From Palsa-506 sp963836355 (GTDB lineage Bacteria; Actinomycetota; Actinomycetes; Streptosporangiales; Streptosporangiaceae): a DNA stretch of 64,000 bases. Below the pieces are notes generated by a model. The model ran no database searches and was not told the origin of the DNA. It was given only the letters and a program-made list of their open reading frames with translations. The stretch covers positions 1 through 64,000 of the forward strand of contig CAWIJO010000007.1 of NCBI GenBank assembly GCA_963836355.1, written 5' to 3'. Each line of letters opens with the position of its first letter. Positions within the stretch are counted from its first letter, which is position 1. A program made the translations under genes and the position numbers. Positions 27,607 to 36,086 of this stretch are shown piece by piece.

Positions 27607-27678
27607 GCGGACGTGGCTCAGTGGTAGAGCATCACCTTGCCAAGGTGAGGGTCGCGGGTTCGAATCCCGTCGTCCGCT
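27607..27678 (+). tRNA. tRNA-Gly(GCC)
   Basis: Acceptor GCGGACG/CGTCCGC, anticodon stem CACCT...AGGTG with loop TTGCCAA (anticodon GCC), T arm GCGGG-TTCGAAT-CCCGT. Confidence 0.95.
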
Positions 27679-27764
27679 CGGAGGTGCCGGACGCCGTCTC
27701 GCGAGCCGACGTTGTCAACACGGCTCTTCGGTACCCGGGCTAGCTCCGCTTGTTGGGGTTGCCT

Positions 27765-27836
27765 GGCGGAATGGCCGAGTGGCTTAGGCAAGGGCCTGCA
27801 AAGCCCTGTACGCGGGTTCGATTCCCGCTTCCGCCT
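27765..27836 (+). tRNA. tRNA-Cys(GCA)
   Basis: Acceptor GGCGGAA/TTCCGCC, anticodon stem GGGCC...AGCCC closing loop CTGCAAA (anticodon GCA), T arm GCGGG-TTCGATT-CCCGC. Confidence 0.94.
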
Positions 27837-27839
27837 CGC

Positions 27840-27911
27840 GGGCGATTAGCTCAGCGGGAGAGCGCTTCCCTGACACGGAAGAGGTCACTGGTTCAAATCC
27901 AGTATCGCCCA
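27840..27911 (+). tRNA. tRNA-Val(GAC), integration target
   Basis: Acceptor GGGCGAT/ATCGCCC, anticodon stem CTTCC/GGAAG with loop CTGACAC (anticodon GAC), T arm ACTGG-TTCAAAT-CCAGT. The bases CCA follow directly (27912-27914). Its 3' half is repeated at 40547-40596 and 62926-62975, and an integrase start lies 100 bases downstream, so the present 3' half was probably supplied by an integrated element. Confidence 0.95.
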
Positions 27912-27915
27912 CCAG
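27866..27915 (+). repeat. Attachment-site repeat 1 (3' half of tRNA-Val)
   Basis: The 50 bp from TTCCCTGACACGG through ATCGCCCACCAG are identical to 40547-40596. 62926-62975 shares the sequence from CCCTGACACGG onwards, plus about 200 bp of further homology downstream. Confidence 0.88.
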
Positions 27916-28007
27916 CTCAGAGTATATTTTTCGAATATGTACTCTGCCGCCTCTGGCCAACGTAAGAGCCAATGGGACAGCGCAGAGTGGGCCCATGGCC
28001 CTGCGGT

Positions 28008-28325
28008 ATGGCAGTCAAGCGTCAGGGCCGCAGCGAGGACAGCGTCTACTTCGACCAGGCCAATAGTTACTTGGTCGGGTCGGTGTCGCTCGGCTTCGCC
28101 CCTGATGGCAAGCGCAGGCGCCGGACCGTCCGCGGCCGCACTAACTAAGACCGAGGTCCGCGACAAGCTCCGGGAACTCCGCGAGGACATCGCCTCGGGC
28201 GTCCAGGGCCCGGCAAGCTGCTCCGTGCAGCAGACGGTCGACGACTGGCTGAACGACGGGCTTGACGGCCGGTCGGCCGCGACGGTCACCAAGTACCGGC
28301 ACGTGCTCAAGCCGATGGTCGAGCT
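28008..28325 (+). pseudogene. Integrase N-terminal fragment with a 4-bp duplication
   Basis: ATG 28008 begins MAVKRQGRSEDSVYFDQANS, then LGFAPDGKRRRRTVRGR, the arm-type N-terminus of an actinobacterial tyrosine recombinase. ACTA is duplicated (28140-28147), bringing TAA into frame; removing one copy restores RTKTEVRDKLRELREDIA and the SAM-like core segment VQQTVDDWLNDGLDG, ATVTKYRHVLKPMVEL. Coding similarity stops near 28325. The catalytic domain is not downstream but, in pieces, on the opposite strand. Confidence 0.8.
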
Positions 28326-28366
28326 CAGCGCCGCAGATGCCACCGGTAGCCGATCGTGCTGCTCAT
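28325..28366 (-). pseudogene. First 13 codons of a gene that normally follows an integrase
   Basis: MSSTIGYRWHLRR then stop. It begins at an ATGA overlap with the integrase fragment stop and resembles the start of small regulatory (HTH) proteins often coupled to such integrases. It ends where the plus-strand integrase fragment begins. Confidence 0.4.
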
Positions 28367-28560
28367 CCCTGGCCTTCCTCGCCGAAGGCGCGGGTCAGCG
28401 CGGCCTGCAGCATCCGTTCCTCGCGTCCTGCCGACCGTGGTGTAGATGGCCGTGGTCGACGCCCACGACTGCCCTGCCTGCTGCTGCACGAACAGCGGGT
28501 TCGCGCCGTCTTCGATCAGGTGCGAAATGTACGAATGACGCAGGCAGCTCGTCCGGCAGC
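28363..28560 (-). pseudogene. Tyrosine recombinase C-terminal fragment, opposite orientation
   Basis: Minus strand reads LRHSYISHLIEDGANPLFVQ (second catalytic box), then QQAGQSWASTTAIYTTVGRT with the nucleophilic Tyr. After a one-base loss it continues EERMLQAALTRAF to a stop at 28363. It is head-to-head with the N-terminal fragment, so these come from two different integrase copies or an inversion. The stretch 28560-28781 has no recognisable gene. Confidence 0.7.
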
Positions 28561-28781
28561 CCAGTTCTGACTGCCAGGCCGCGAACGGTCATCGATCTGC
28601 CGCGGCGAAATCCGCCCGCCCGTTCGGTCAGCCGATCGGCACGTGCTCAGGGCAGCAGCGCGCCGAGGCCGAGTTCAGCTGGGCCTCGGCGCGCTGTCCG
28701 CCACCTAGTCCGCCTCTACCAGGGTCTGACCTGGCGCGAAGCGGCGCTGGTTTAGCGACCGGGATCGTCGCGATCGTTTGC

Positions 28782-30620
28782 CTATGGACGCACCGGAACC
28801 GAGAAGACCCTGCTGGCCCAGTTGGTGTCCGCGCCGGCAGCTACGTTGGTCCGGTTGTGGATGTACTCGACTCCCATGTAGATGCGGCCGTTGAAGAACT
28901 GGCTCGCCGAGTAGTCACCGAACCGGCAGGTCGGGCCGTTGCCGGACCCTGGGTAGCAGGTGAAGTCGTCCAGCGGTGTCGTCCCTGCCTTGGCGATGTG
29001 GATCGGGCCGACCGCTCCGTGAACTCCGTTGAACCTGACGTAGGCCGCAGTCGGGTAGTGGTTGGCTCCGGTCACGGTGAAGGCCATCCAGCCGACGCCG
29101 CGGGGGTTGACCGCGATCGACGGGTAGATCAGCTGCGCGTTGGCCGCGACGTAGCCGTTGCTCAGCTTCCTCACCGAGATCGAGGACGTGCCCGGCTTGG
29201 GCTTCAGGACGACCCAGGCCAGGCCCGAGCGGGTGGCGCCGCCGCCTGCCTTCACGCCGGTACCCAGTTGGACGTACAGGTTGCCGCTCGCGAAGGTCGG
29301 GTCCTGCTGGGTCTCGAAGCCGCTGTCCACTGGCTGGGCCACGAGCGCGCCGACCGTGTTTCCGAACGGGATCGGCCCGGACTTCTGGGTCGCGGGCGGC
29401 GGGACACTGTAGCCCTCGGTCTCCACGCTCTTCTCCACCAGCGGTGGCGCTGTCGGGGACGGGCCGTTCAGGGAGCCCGTGCGCAGCAGCGCCCAGACCT
29501 CTAGTGAAGTGTTGCTGTTCAGGTTGCCGTCGTTCTCGACGAAGTACTCAGTGTTCGGGAACCGTGAACCCTGCGTCGTCGACGCGGGCGCGAGGCGGAA
29601 ACCACCGAACGGATCCGAGTTGGTCGGCACGGTGTAGAGGAAGACCGTCGCGGTCCCGCCGTTGGCGGCCGCGATCAGCCCGCGCTTGGATACCGCGAAG
29701 ATATCGGCGCCGTGATAGGTGGTCTGCCCGAACTCGTTCACGTCAAGGTAGAAGCCGTTGTTGTCGGCCCCGATCATGTCGAAGTCACCGGTGCACGGGC
29801 AGTCCGAGGGGTCGATGAACCCGCCGCCGGTCGGGAGCGAGAAGATCGTGTAGCTACCCAGGCCGTTGGTTGTCTTGCTGACCGCGATGAACTGCTCGCC
29901 GAGCGGCGAGTTGCTGAACGTGAAGTCGGTGATGAACCAGTGCCTCGTCTGCGGGTCCCAGTACACCCGCGGGTCGGACGGGCAGTTCAGCGGGAAGCCT
30001 GCGGACGTGCACGGCCCGAGGCCCATGAACGTGTTGGCGCCCACCGGCGGGGTCAGCGGATGGCCTGAAGGCGTGAACGCCTGCAGGCTCAGGTTCAGCG
30101 ACTGAATGATGATCGAGCCTCGTGAGCTTGAGCCGACTCCGAGGGCATGGTCGGGCGGTGAGATATCGAACCCGAAATTGTTTTCGTTAGCGGTGTGGTC
30201 AATGCCGTTGAAGCCCTTTTCTCCCCGGACATTTCCGGCGAATCCGGTCGCGCGGGCGACATGCGGAACCCTGGCGTGCGCCCGCGCGGCGCGGGTGCCG
30301 GACCTCTTCACGAACGATGGCAGCATGCGCGGCATTTCCCGCGGCGCACCAAGTTGCCGCGCGGCGCTCCGCCGGGCGGCAGCCCCGGCGGCCGCCCGGG
30401 CGAGTGTCCGGAAGTTGACCGTGCCGACCTTGGTGATGTGCACGGCGACTCCGTGAGTGGTTGCTCGCGGATGGGCAAGACGCGCGCTGGGCTGTGCCGT
30501 GCTGGCTGCCGCGGCGCTCATGCCGAGCGTCGCGAGGGCGCCCGCTGCGATGAGGGCAGCCAGTACGCGGGTCCGGTGCTGTGCCCGTGACCTGCTACGC
30601 CAATCTTTGATGCTTCTCAC
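28782..30620 (-). CDS. Secreted protein, probably beta-propeller-like, unknown function
   Basis: 612 residues starting at GTG 30620 with GGGAG upstream. A long twin-basic signal peptide (RSRSRAQHRTRVLAALIAAG, cleavage near ASA-type AAAAS) implies export. The mature part has repeated strand-rich blocks around SPPDHALGVGSSSRGSIII, PSDPRVYWDPQTRHWFITDF, DCPCTGDFDMIGADNNGFYL and DFTCYPGSGNGPTCRFGDYS, with paired Cys residues, as in secreted propeller or adhesin-like proteins. No catalytic signature seen. It shares theme and location with the sialidase-like protein at 32619. Confidence 0.7.
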   Translation of the reverse strand: MRSIKDWRSRSRAQHRTRVLAALIAAGALATLGMSAAAASTAQPSARLAHPRATTHGVAVHITKVGTVNFRTLARAAAGAAARRSAARQLGAPREMPRMLPSFVKRSGTRAARAHARVPHVARATGFAGNVRGEKGFNGIDHTANENNFGFDISPPDHALGVGSSSRGSIIIQSLNLSLQAFTPSGHPLTPPVGANTFMGLGPCTSAGFPLNCPSDPRVYWDPQTRHWFITDFTFSNSPLGEQFIAVSKTTNGLGSYTIFSLPTGGGFIDPSDCPCTGDFDMIGADNNGFYLDVNEFGQTTYHGADIFAVSKRGLIAAANGGTATVFLYTVPTNSDPFGGFRLAPASTTQGSRFPNTEYFVENDGNLNSNTSLEVWALLRTGSLNGPSPTAPPLVEKSVETEGYSVPPPATQKSGPIPFGNTVGALVAQPVDSGFETQQDPTFASGNLYVQLGTGVKAGGGATRSGLAWVVLKPKPGTSSISVRKLSNGYVAANAQLIYPSIAVNPRGVGWMAFTVTGANHYPTAAYVRFNGVHGAVGPIHIAKAGTTPLDDFTCYPGSGNGPTCRFGDYSASQFFNGRIYMGVEYIHNRTNVAAGADTNWASRVFSVPVRP

Positions 30621-30677
30621 GACCTACTCCCTTTCCTTGCATCTGCCCGGCCTTTAGGCAAGAGGTATAGCGGAGTA

Positions 30678-31371
30678 CTACCGCAACTTAACAGAAGGAG
30701 GTATTAATACAGATTTCTTTCTCATATCAATCATGCTGGGGTATCCGGAAAGCAGCGGGACGCCGGTGGCCGGGTTGGCAAGGCCGTGGGCTAGGAACTC
30801 AGGTAACTGCTTCGGCGGTGGCGCCTGCGACGTGGTCACGCCAGGCGATCCCGGCCTCCAGGTCAAGCTGCGCGAGTCGTCAGTGACCGGCATGTCGGTG
30901 GTCAGGTTCTCCAGCGTCATCCCGTCCCCCGCGCGGGTGTTCGCCAATGCAGCTGACAGCTCGCTGATCTGTGCCCGGTCCGAGACCACGCTGACCAGGT
31001 GCTGGGGAACCGGTCGTTCATCCCGATCTCGAACCTGGCCTGAGCGTCAGCCAGCCGCCGGTGCCCGTCAACGAGGAGTTCCTGCTCACGCGCAAGCCGG
31101 TTCTGGTGGCCGGCCAGGACGCCCTGCAGCGCCAGATCCGGTGACGCGGGCCGCAGCCACGCCGTTGGGCCGGGGTGTGCGGCAGGATGTGCGCCATCCT
31201 CCGGTCGGGTAAGCACCTGCACCAGCCTCGTGCCACCGATGAACTCCTCGGCTTGACCTTCGCGCACCCGTCCCGGGCGAGGAGCCGGTCATACGCGCTG
31301 ATGACCTCCGCGGGTACCAGGCCCTCGAACAGCTCCTGGACACCGGATTGAGCGGAGCCTGCCGCTACCAC
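30678..31371 (-). pseudogene. Degenerate LuxR/TrmB-like regulator remnant
   Basis: Three frames in order on the minus strand read like one protein: SGVQELFEGLVPAEVISAYD, then PASPDLALQGVLAGHQNRLA and EQELLVDGHRRLADAQARFE, then VSDRAQISELSAALANTRAG and EWMTLENLTTDMP-like text. This arrangement resembles actinobacterial regulators with an N-terminal TrmB-like domain and a C-terminal LuxR helix-turn-helix, but the C-terminal HTH is missing and at least two frameshifts are present. The assignment rests on recall of the family pattern. Confidence 0.4.
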
Positions 31372-31577
31372 CAGCCGACCCCCCAGACCGGGCCTATGGC
31401 CCGGTGAGCAGAGCAGCGGTCAGGGACAGGCAATCGGCGCCGCATAAGGGTCGCCATCGTGCTGCCCATGGCAGCGACGATGTGCCGGCCTTTCGAGCAA
31501 GCGCAATGTCGTACGGATTGCCTGGGGAGCTGTGAATGGCCAGGTTGAGCAGCGCAGACATCCGATGCGTTTAGTTA

Positions 31578-31830
31578 TCAAGCGGCGACCTTGCGTGTTG
31601 TCTCGCCTGGCGCTGGGAAGGCGGTGGCTTCGTCGTAGTGCTGGCCGGTGGCCAGGCAGTGGTGGAGGCAGCCAAGCATGCGGCCGAAAAGGTTGCGCTG
31701 GGCGGCGGCATGCCGGTCGCCGCCGGTCTTGCGCCGGTCGTAATGAGCGCGGGCGCCGGGTGAGGCGGTGAGGGCGGAGAAGGACCAGACGTAACCGGCC
31801 GCCGCGAGGCGCTGGTTCTTGACGCGCCGG
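31578..31830 (-). pseudogene. C-terminal fragment of an IS110-family transposase
   Basis: The last ~80 residues of an IS116/IS110-type transposase: VKNQRLAAAGYVWSFSALTA, SPGARAHYDRRKTGGDRHAA and AQRNLFGRMLGCLHHCLATG, ending at 31578. Nothing of the catalytic N-terminal half remains. It is not a copy of the 3838-4874 element. Confidence 0.7.
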
Positions 31831-31886
31831 TGCAGCACGGCAACGGTTTGCCGCTGGAAGTGCCTGATCTGCAAGCGCAAGAGCAC

Positions 31887-32618
31887 CCGCGAGGCAACGC
31901 GCCGCTACAAGGCCGGCGAGAGGACCGCGAACCCTACCCCTGGAACGGGGGCGGCCCCGGGCGACGCGCATGTGACACCCAGGGCCGGTCTCCAACCCGC
32001 GAAGGAAGGAGGATCCAGCATGTCACCCGGTCAAGCCGAAAGCGAACGGCGAGCTCCTACCGATCCGGCCAGGCCTCCGGACCGCGCTGCGCAGCCGTGA
32101 ATGCGACGGGGCGCGGCGGCAGCTTATTATCGATCCGCCGGCACCGGCCTGAGCGCCGCGCCCAGCGCCGGTCAACCCGGGACTTACAGCCCCGCCAGCC
32201 TGCCCCGGGCACGCTCCCGAGGCGTACAGGCCAGGGTTCAGAACTGGCTGGCATTAATGCAGTGGGTGCGCGGGCTCGGCGGTATCGGGGCCGCATGTTC
32301 GCTGATGATGCCGACGACGGGCCAGGCGGGAACGGCCGGAGACTGCACCTCGGGCCGGTGGCAGGACCGTGCGGTAAACGCCGATCCCGGCCGGACAAAA
32401 CGTGCGTGAGATCAGCAAACCGGCGAGAGCAAAAATGTGGCACACTTCGTCTCTTAACGGGGTTTGGGTGGACCCGTCGGACTAGCTTCTCTTCTGCATA
32501 AGCGGTGCTTTCAGGAAGCGGCACGTGTGCATGGGCCGACCTGATCGCATGCTTGCTCCGGCCTCCTCCGCCGCGGCTCCCGTTGCCGAGACCTTCGAGG
32601 ATATGAGGAGTGATACGA
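31887..32618 (+). other. Gene-free stretch containing a 26-codon frame with a strong ribosome site
   Basis: No conserved gene. At 32003-32022 GAAGGAAGGAGGATCCAGC precedes ATG 32021, opening a 26-codon frame (MSPGQAESERRAPTDPARPP...) that stops at 32100. The site is stronger than that of most genes here, so it may be the relic of a gene start or a small peptide. The promoter of the sialidase-like gene should lie near 32430-32600. Confidence 0.35.
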
Positions 32619-34283
32619 ATGGCGCACTGGATCCTGGGCCATCGCCGCATCAGCGCAACGCTTTCCATCCTGGTTATTGCGCTGGCGGTGACGGGCACTG
32701 CGGTAACCGCCGCCTTAGCCAGCCCGTCGGGCACAGGCCCGGACCTCAATCGGCAGCAGTTCGCACAGCACATCCTGAAGACCAAGGCGGCGCAGCTGAT
32801 GACCGCGCCGGCGCAGGCCGCCCTGCGCATGGCGGCGACGGGCGACAAGCAGTTCACCGCCGGGACGCTGCTCCCCCATTCATCCAGGCTCGCCAGCGGC
32901 GGTGCGGGACCACCCGCGCCCGCGGCCGGGGGCTTTACCAACGTCCGGGTCAACGACCCGTCGCTGGATACCCATCAGGCCGACCAGACCACGCAGAGCG
33001 AGACGACGATCGCGGTGGCCGGCTCGAACGTCGCGGTCGGCTATAACGACAGCCAGCAGACGGGACTGGCCCTCACCGCGGGCAGCGACCTGACGGGCTA
33101 CTCGTACTCAACGGACGGCGGCAAGAGCTTCACCGACGGCGGAGATCTCCCCAACACCCCGGAGTTCGTGAACTTCGGCGACCCGTGGATGACGAGCGAC
33201 CGTGCGGGCGCCATCTACTATTCCACGCTCGCCCTTGACTTCTTCAACGGCGGCAACCTGGACGTCGCGGTCGCCAAGTCAGGCGATGGCGGCAAGACCT
33301 GGGGCAGCCCGGTGCCGGTGTACCGCCCGCCGTCCAGCGTCTTCTACAGCGCCGACAAGGACTCCGTCGCATCCGGCCCGGACCCCACGGTGAAGCGGCG
33401 CGACGACATCTACGCCTCCTGGGATGACTTCTCGCTCAACTCCATTACCGGCAAGTCCTTCAGCGGCCTGCCGGTCGCTCATTCCACCGACAGCGGCGCG
33501 ACCTGGCACGTGGTCTACGCCGACAAGTTCAACATTCCCAGGACCGGGTGCTCCTTCCAGCAATACCTCGGTGCGCAGCCGATCGTTGACCGCCAGCACG
33601 GCACGCTTTACGTGGCCGCCGAGAAGATCGCCGTCACCGACCCGAAATGCACCGGCACGGCACCGGCGCGCCTGTCGGAGTCGATCTTCCGGTCCACCGA
33701 CGGCGGCAAGACGTTCGGGCACGCCGTGAAGATCGCCAACATCACCCAGGCGTTCCCCGACGAGCTGCTGTTCCTCGGGCCCGGCCGGTACATGCGTGCC
33801 GCCGAATTCCCGACGATCGCCCTGCACGGCAAGGCCATCTACGTCGCATGGAACGACGGCGGCCGGGGCAGGAGCCACATCCGGCTTGCTACCTCTGCCA
33901 ACGGCGGAAAGACCTGGTCGGTGTCGCTTGCCACCCATGGAGGCGGTGACGAGGTGCAGCCGGCGCTGTCAGCCGACCCCAGCGGCATCCACCTGCTGTA
34001 CTACCAGCGCAACAAGGACAACACCCTCGACGTGCTCGTGGGCAACTCGCGGAACGGCAGGTCATTTGCCACCAGGCGGGTGACCACGCGATCGTTCCGG
34101 GGAACCCTGACGATCCCGCAATTCGACCCGATCATCGCATTCGGCTACATGGGTGATTACATCGCGAACGTCAGCAACGGGTCGCACGAGTTCTTCGCGT
34201 GGGGCGACAACCGGAACAAGGTGACCGACTTCCTGTTCCCGAACGGCCGCAACGACCCCGACGTATTCTTCGCCACCCACTAA
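32619..34283 (+). CDS. Secreted sialidase-like (BNR/Asp-box) beta-propeller protein
   Basis: About 554 residues from ATG 32619 with AGGAG 8 bases upstream. An N-terminal signal peptide (HRRISATLSILVIALAVTG, then TAALAS) directs export. Five Asp-box-type motifs (S-x-D/N-x-G-x-x-W/F) are visible: YSTDGGKSF, KSGDGGKTWG, HSTDSGATWH, RSTDGGKTFG and TSANGGKTWS, the signature of sialidase/BNR propellers. The full catalytic set of a true sialidase cannot be confirmed by eye, so glycan binding or hydrolysis is inferred. It stands alone with its own leader; the next genes on the same strand start 350 bases later. Confidence 0.75.
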   Translation: MAHWILGHRRISATLSILVIALAVTGTAVTAALASPSGTGPDLNRQQFAQHILKTKAAQLMTAPAQAALRMAATGDKQFTAGTLLPHSSRLASGGAGPPAPAAGGFTNVRVNDPSLDTHQADQTTQSETTIAVAGSNVAVGYNDSQQTGLALTAGSDLTGYSYSTDGGKSFTDGGDLPNTPEFVNFGDPWMTSDRAGAIYYSTLALDFFNGGNLDVAVAKSGDGGKTWGSPVPVYRPPSSVFYSADKDSVASGPDPTVKRRDDIYASWDDFSLNSITGKSFSGLPVAHSTDSGATWHVVYADKFNIPRTGCSFQQYLGAQPIVDRQHGTLYVAAEKIAVTDPKCTGTAPARLSESIFRSTDGGKTFGHAVKIANITQAFPDELLFLGPGRYMRAAEFPTIALHGKAIYVAWNDGGRGRSHIRLATSANGGKTWSVSLATHGGGDEVQPALSADPSGIHLLYYQRNKDNTLDVLVGNSRNGRSFATRRVTTRSFRGTLTIPQFDPIIAFGYMGDYIANVSNGSHEFFAWGDNRNKVTDFLFPNGRNDPDVFFATH

Positions 34284-34610
34284 CCCAGCAGTCCGGCCAG
34301 GCGGCCCGCCCGCGCATCACCCGGCCGCCTGCCCGGCGCTGCCGGACACAACATCCCCCGATCACAGCCAGTGACCGGGCAGAGCTTCGAGGAAGCCGAG
34401 CCCGGCCACCACGACCACTTCGGGACAGATCCAGGCGATGTTGCGGAAGCCGCCTTTGACGGTCACGAATGTCAGGCCCTTGATCAGGCAGTCGAACCAA
34501 GTTCGCGACCGGGATCAGAATGCGGCGCGGTCATGACGCTCGCTGGCGTTCTCTGCTGCACGCGTTGCCGCCGCACTTGTTGCGCCGAGCCTGCAAGCCA
34601 CCAGGTTTTG

Positions 34611-34646
34611 ATACAGCTAACGCTGTATAGTACAGCCATGACTGTA
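34611..34646 (+). promoter_or_regulatory. Two palindromic operators and promoter of the metal/arsenic operon
   Basis: ATACAGC-TAAC-GCTGTAT (34611-34628) is a 7-bp-arm palindrome. TACAG-CCATGA-CTGTA (34631-34646) is a second one spanning the start codon. TATAGT (34626-34631) is a good -10 box placing the transcript start at or just before ATG 34638, so the mRNA is probably leaderless. Both sites are well placed for autorepression by the ArsR/SmtB protein encoded here. Confidence 0.7.
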
Positions 34647-34940
34647 TTGGCTCAGGTGGACCTGGGCACTCTTGGCCGTGTAGGCACGGCGCTGGCCGAC
34701 CCCACACGTCGGCGGGTGCTCGTGCACCTGATCGACGGTCCTGGTTACCCGGCTGAGATGGCCGAGGACTTCGGGGCCACCCGCGCCAACTTGTCCAATC
34801 ACCTGGCCTGCCTGCGTGAATGCGGCCTGGTGACCGTGACCGCGGAAGGCCGCCGGATCCGCTACGAGCTGGCTGACCAGCGCCTGGCCGATGGCCTGCG
34901 CATCCTCGCTGCGCTCGACCTGCCGGGTAGCTGCCGGTGA
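34638..34940 (+). CDS. ArsR/SmtB-family metal sensor, CmtR-like
   Basis: A 100-residue winged-helix repressor. LGRVGTALADPTRRRVLVHL and TRANLSNHLACLRECGLVTV contain the recognition helix. Cys58 and Cys62 (CLREC) and Cys99 near the C-terminus match in spacing the metal ligands of mycobacterial CmtR (C57, C61, C102), which releases DNA on binding Cd(II) or Pb(II). Two palindromes overlap its promoter and start, and the ArsI/CadI-like and transporter genes follow closely, so it should control them. Metal specificity is inferred from the Cys pattern. Confidence 0.85.
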   Translation: MTVLAQVDLGTLGRVGTALADPTRRRVLVHLIDGPGYPAEMAEDFGATRANLSNHLACLRECGLVTVTAEGRRIRYELADQRLADGLRILAALDLPGSCR

Positions 34941-34974
34941 GGCTCACGCGATCCCGATATTCGGAGGTGACCGG

Positions 34975-35349
34975 ATGTCTCGTGTCCAGTTGTCGATCAA
35001 CGTCAGCGACTTCGACGCCGCTGTCGCGTTCTACACCCGACTGTTCGGCGCACCGGCCAAGCTGCGCCCTGGCTACGCGAACTTCGCCGTGAACGACCCA
35101 CCCCTCAAGCTGGTGCTGAACTCGCCCGGCAACGGTCCGGGCGGCACGATCAACCACCTGGGCGTCGAACTCGCCTCGACCGGCGAGGTCACGCAGGCTG
35201 AGGCCCGGCTGGTCGCCGAGGGCCTGGCCATTGAGCCTGAGCCCGGCGCGACCTGCTGCTACGCGCGGCAAGACAAAGTGTGGGCACACGACCCGGACGG
35301 GGTGGCCTGGGAGTACTACGCCGTCCTGGAGCACATCGAGACGCCGTGA
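34975..35349 (+). CDS. ArsI/CadI-type vicinal-oxygen-chelate protein
   Basis: 124 residues with a GGAGG site. It begins SRVQLSINVSDFDAAVAFYT and has RPGYANFAVNDPPLKLVL, GGTINHLGVE and TCCYARQDKVWAHDPDG, closely following the ArsI/CadI pattern. Candidate iron ligands are Gln5, His61 and Glu113; the Cys94-Cys95 pair would bind trivalent organoarsenicals. ArsI is a non-heme Fe dioxygenase cleaving the C-As bond of methylarsenite; CadI is a cadmium-induced homologue. Given the CmtR-like regulator, either role is possible. Its TGA overlaps the GTG of the next gene. Confidence 0.85.
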   Translation: MSRVQLSINVSDFDAAVAFYTRLFGAPAKLRPGYANFAVNDPPLKLVLNSPGNGPGGTINHLGVELASTGEVTQAEARLVAEGLAIEPEPGATCCYARQDKVWAHDPDGVAWEYYAVLEHIETP

Positions 35350-36041
35350 CCTCGCTACTCCCCCGCCGCGTGCACGCCGCCGGCCAGCGCGAAACCACCG
35401 GGCCAGCGGCGGGGTCAGCGGACTGGCTGCGCCTGGCCCGCATCGCCCGGATACTGTCCTGGCTGACCCTGGCCTGGATGGGCATCGAGGGCGGGGTCGC
35501 GATCGCCGCCGCGGTGATCGCCGGATCGGTCGCCCTGCTCGGGTTCGGCCTGGACAGCGGCATCGAGGCCATGGCCAGCATCATCGTGATCTGGCGGTTC
35601 ACCGGGACCCGGCTGGCCAGCGCCACGTCCGAGCGGCGCGCCCAGCAGCTCGTGGCGGTCAGCTTCTACCTGCTCGCCCCCTACATCGCGGTCGAGGCAG
35701 TCCGCGCGCTGGCGGCTGGCGACCGGGCCGAGACCAGCATCGCCGGGCTGATACTAACCGCCGGGACGGCTGTCTTTGAGCCTGCTCTCGGAGTGGCCAA
35801 GCGGCGTATCGGTGCCCGGCTCGGATCACCGGCCACCGCCGGGGAGGGAACACAGAACCTGCTGTGCGCCTATCTCGCCATGGCGGTGTTCGCCGGGCTG
35901 GCCGCTAACACGCTGCTGGGTGCCTGGTGGCTGGACAGCGTGGTCGCGCTCGGGATCGCTGTCGGGGCGGTGGTCGAAGGACGGCGAGCCCAGTCCGGAA
36001 AATCCTGCGGCTGCGCAACCGAGCCGGGCGCGGCGTGCTGA
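35346..36041 (+). CDS. Cation-transporter-like membrane protein (CDF-related)
   Basis: 231 residues from GTG 35346, overlapping the previous stop (GTGA). About five to six spans: ILSWLTLAWMGIEGGVAIAA, IAGSVALLGFGLDSGIEAMA (with the Asp in a helix, as in cation diffusion facilitators), VAVSFYLLAPYIAVEAVRAL, LILTAGTAVFEPALGVAK and the C-terminal WWLDSVVALGIAVGAVVEG. It ends in a Cys-rich tail SGKSCGCATEPGAAC that could bind metal. In an operon with a CmtR-like sensor, metal efflux is the likely role. A paralogue lies at 38154-38753. Confidence 0.75.
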   Translation: MTSLLPRRVHAAGQRETTGPAAGSADWLRLARIARILSWLTLAWMGIEGGVAIAAAVIAGSVALLGFGLDSGIEAMASIIVIWRFTGTRLASATSERRAQQLVAVSFYLLAPYIAVEAVRALAAGDRAETSIAGLILTAGTAVFEPALGVAKRRIGARLGSPATAGEGTQNLLCAYLAMAVFAGLAANTLLGAWWLDSVVALGIAVGAVVEGRRAQSGKSCGCATEPGAAC

Positions 36042-36086
36042 GCGCCCGCAGATAATCCTAGCGGGACGGTCGGATAATGTGGCCGG

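Noticed and set aside
31830..32501. 223-codon plus-strand frame
   Set aside because: Arg/Gly/Pro-rich, no domain, and runs through transposase debris and the likely promoter of the sialidase-like gene.
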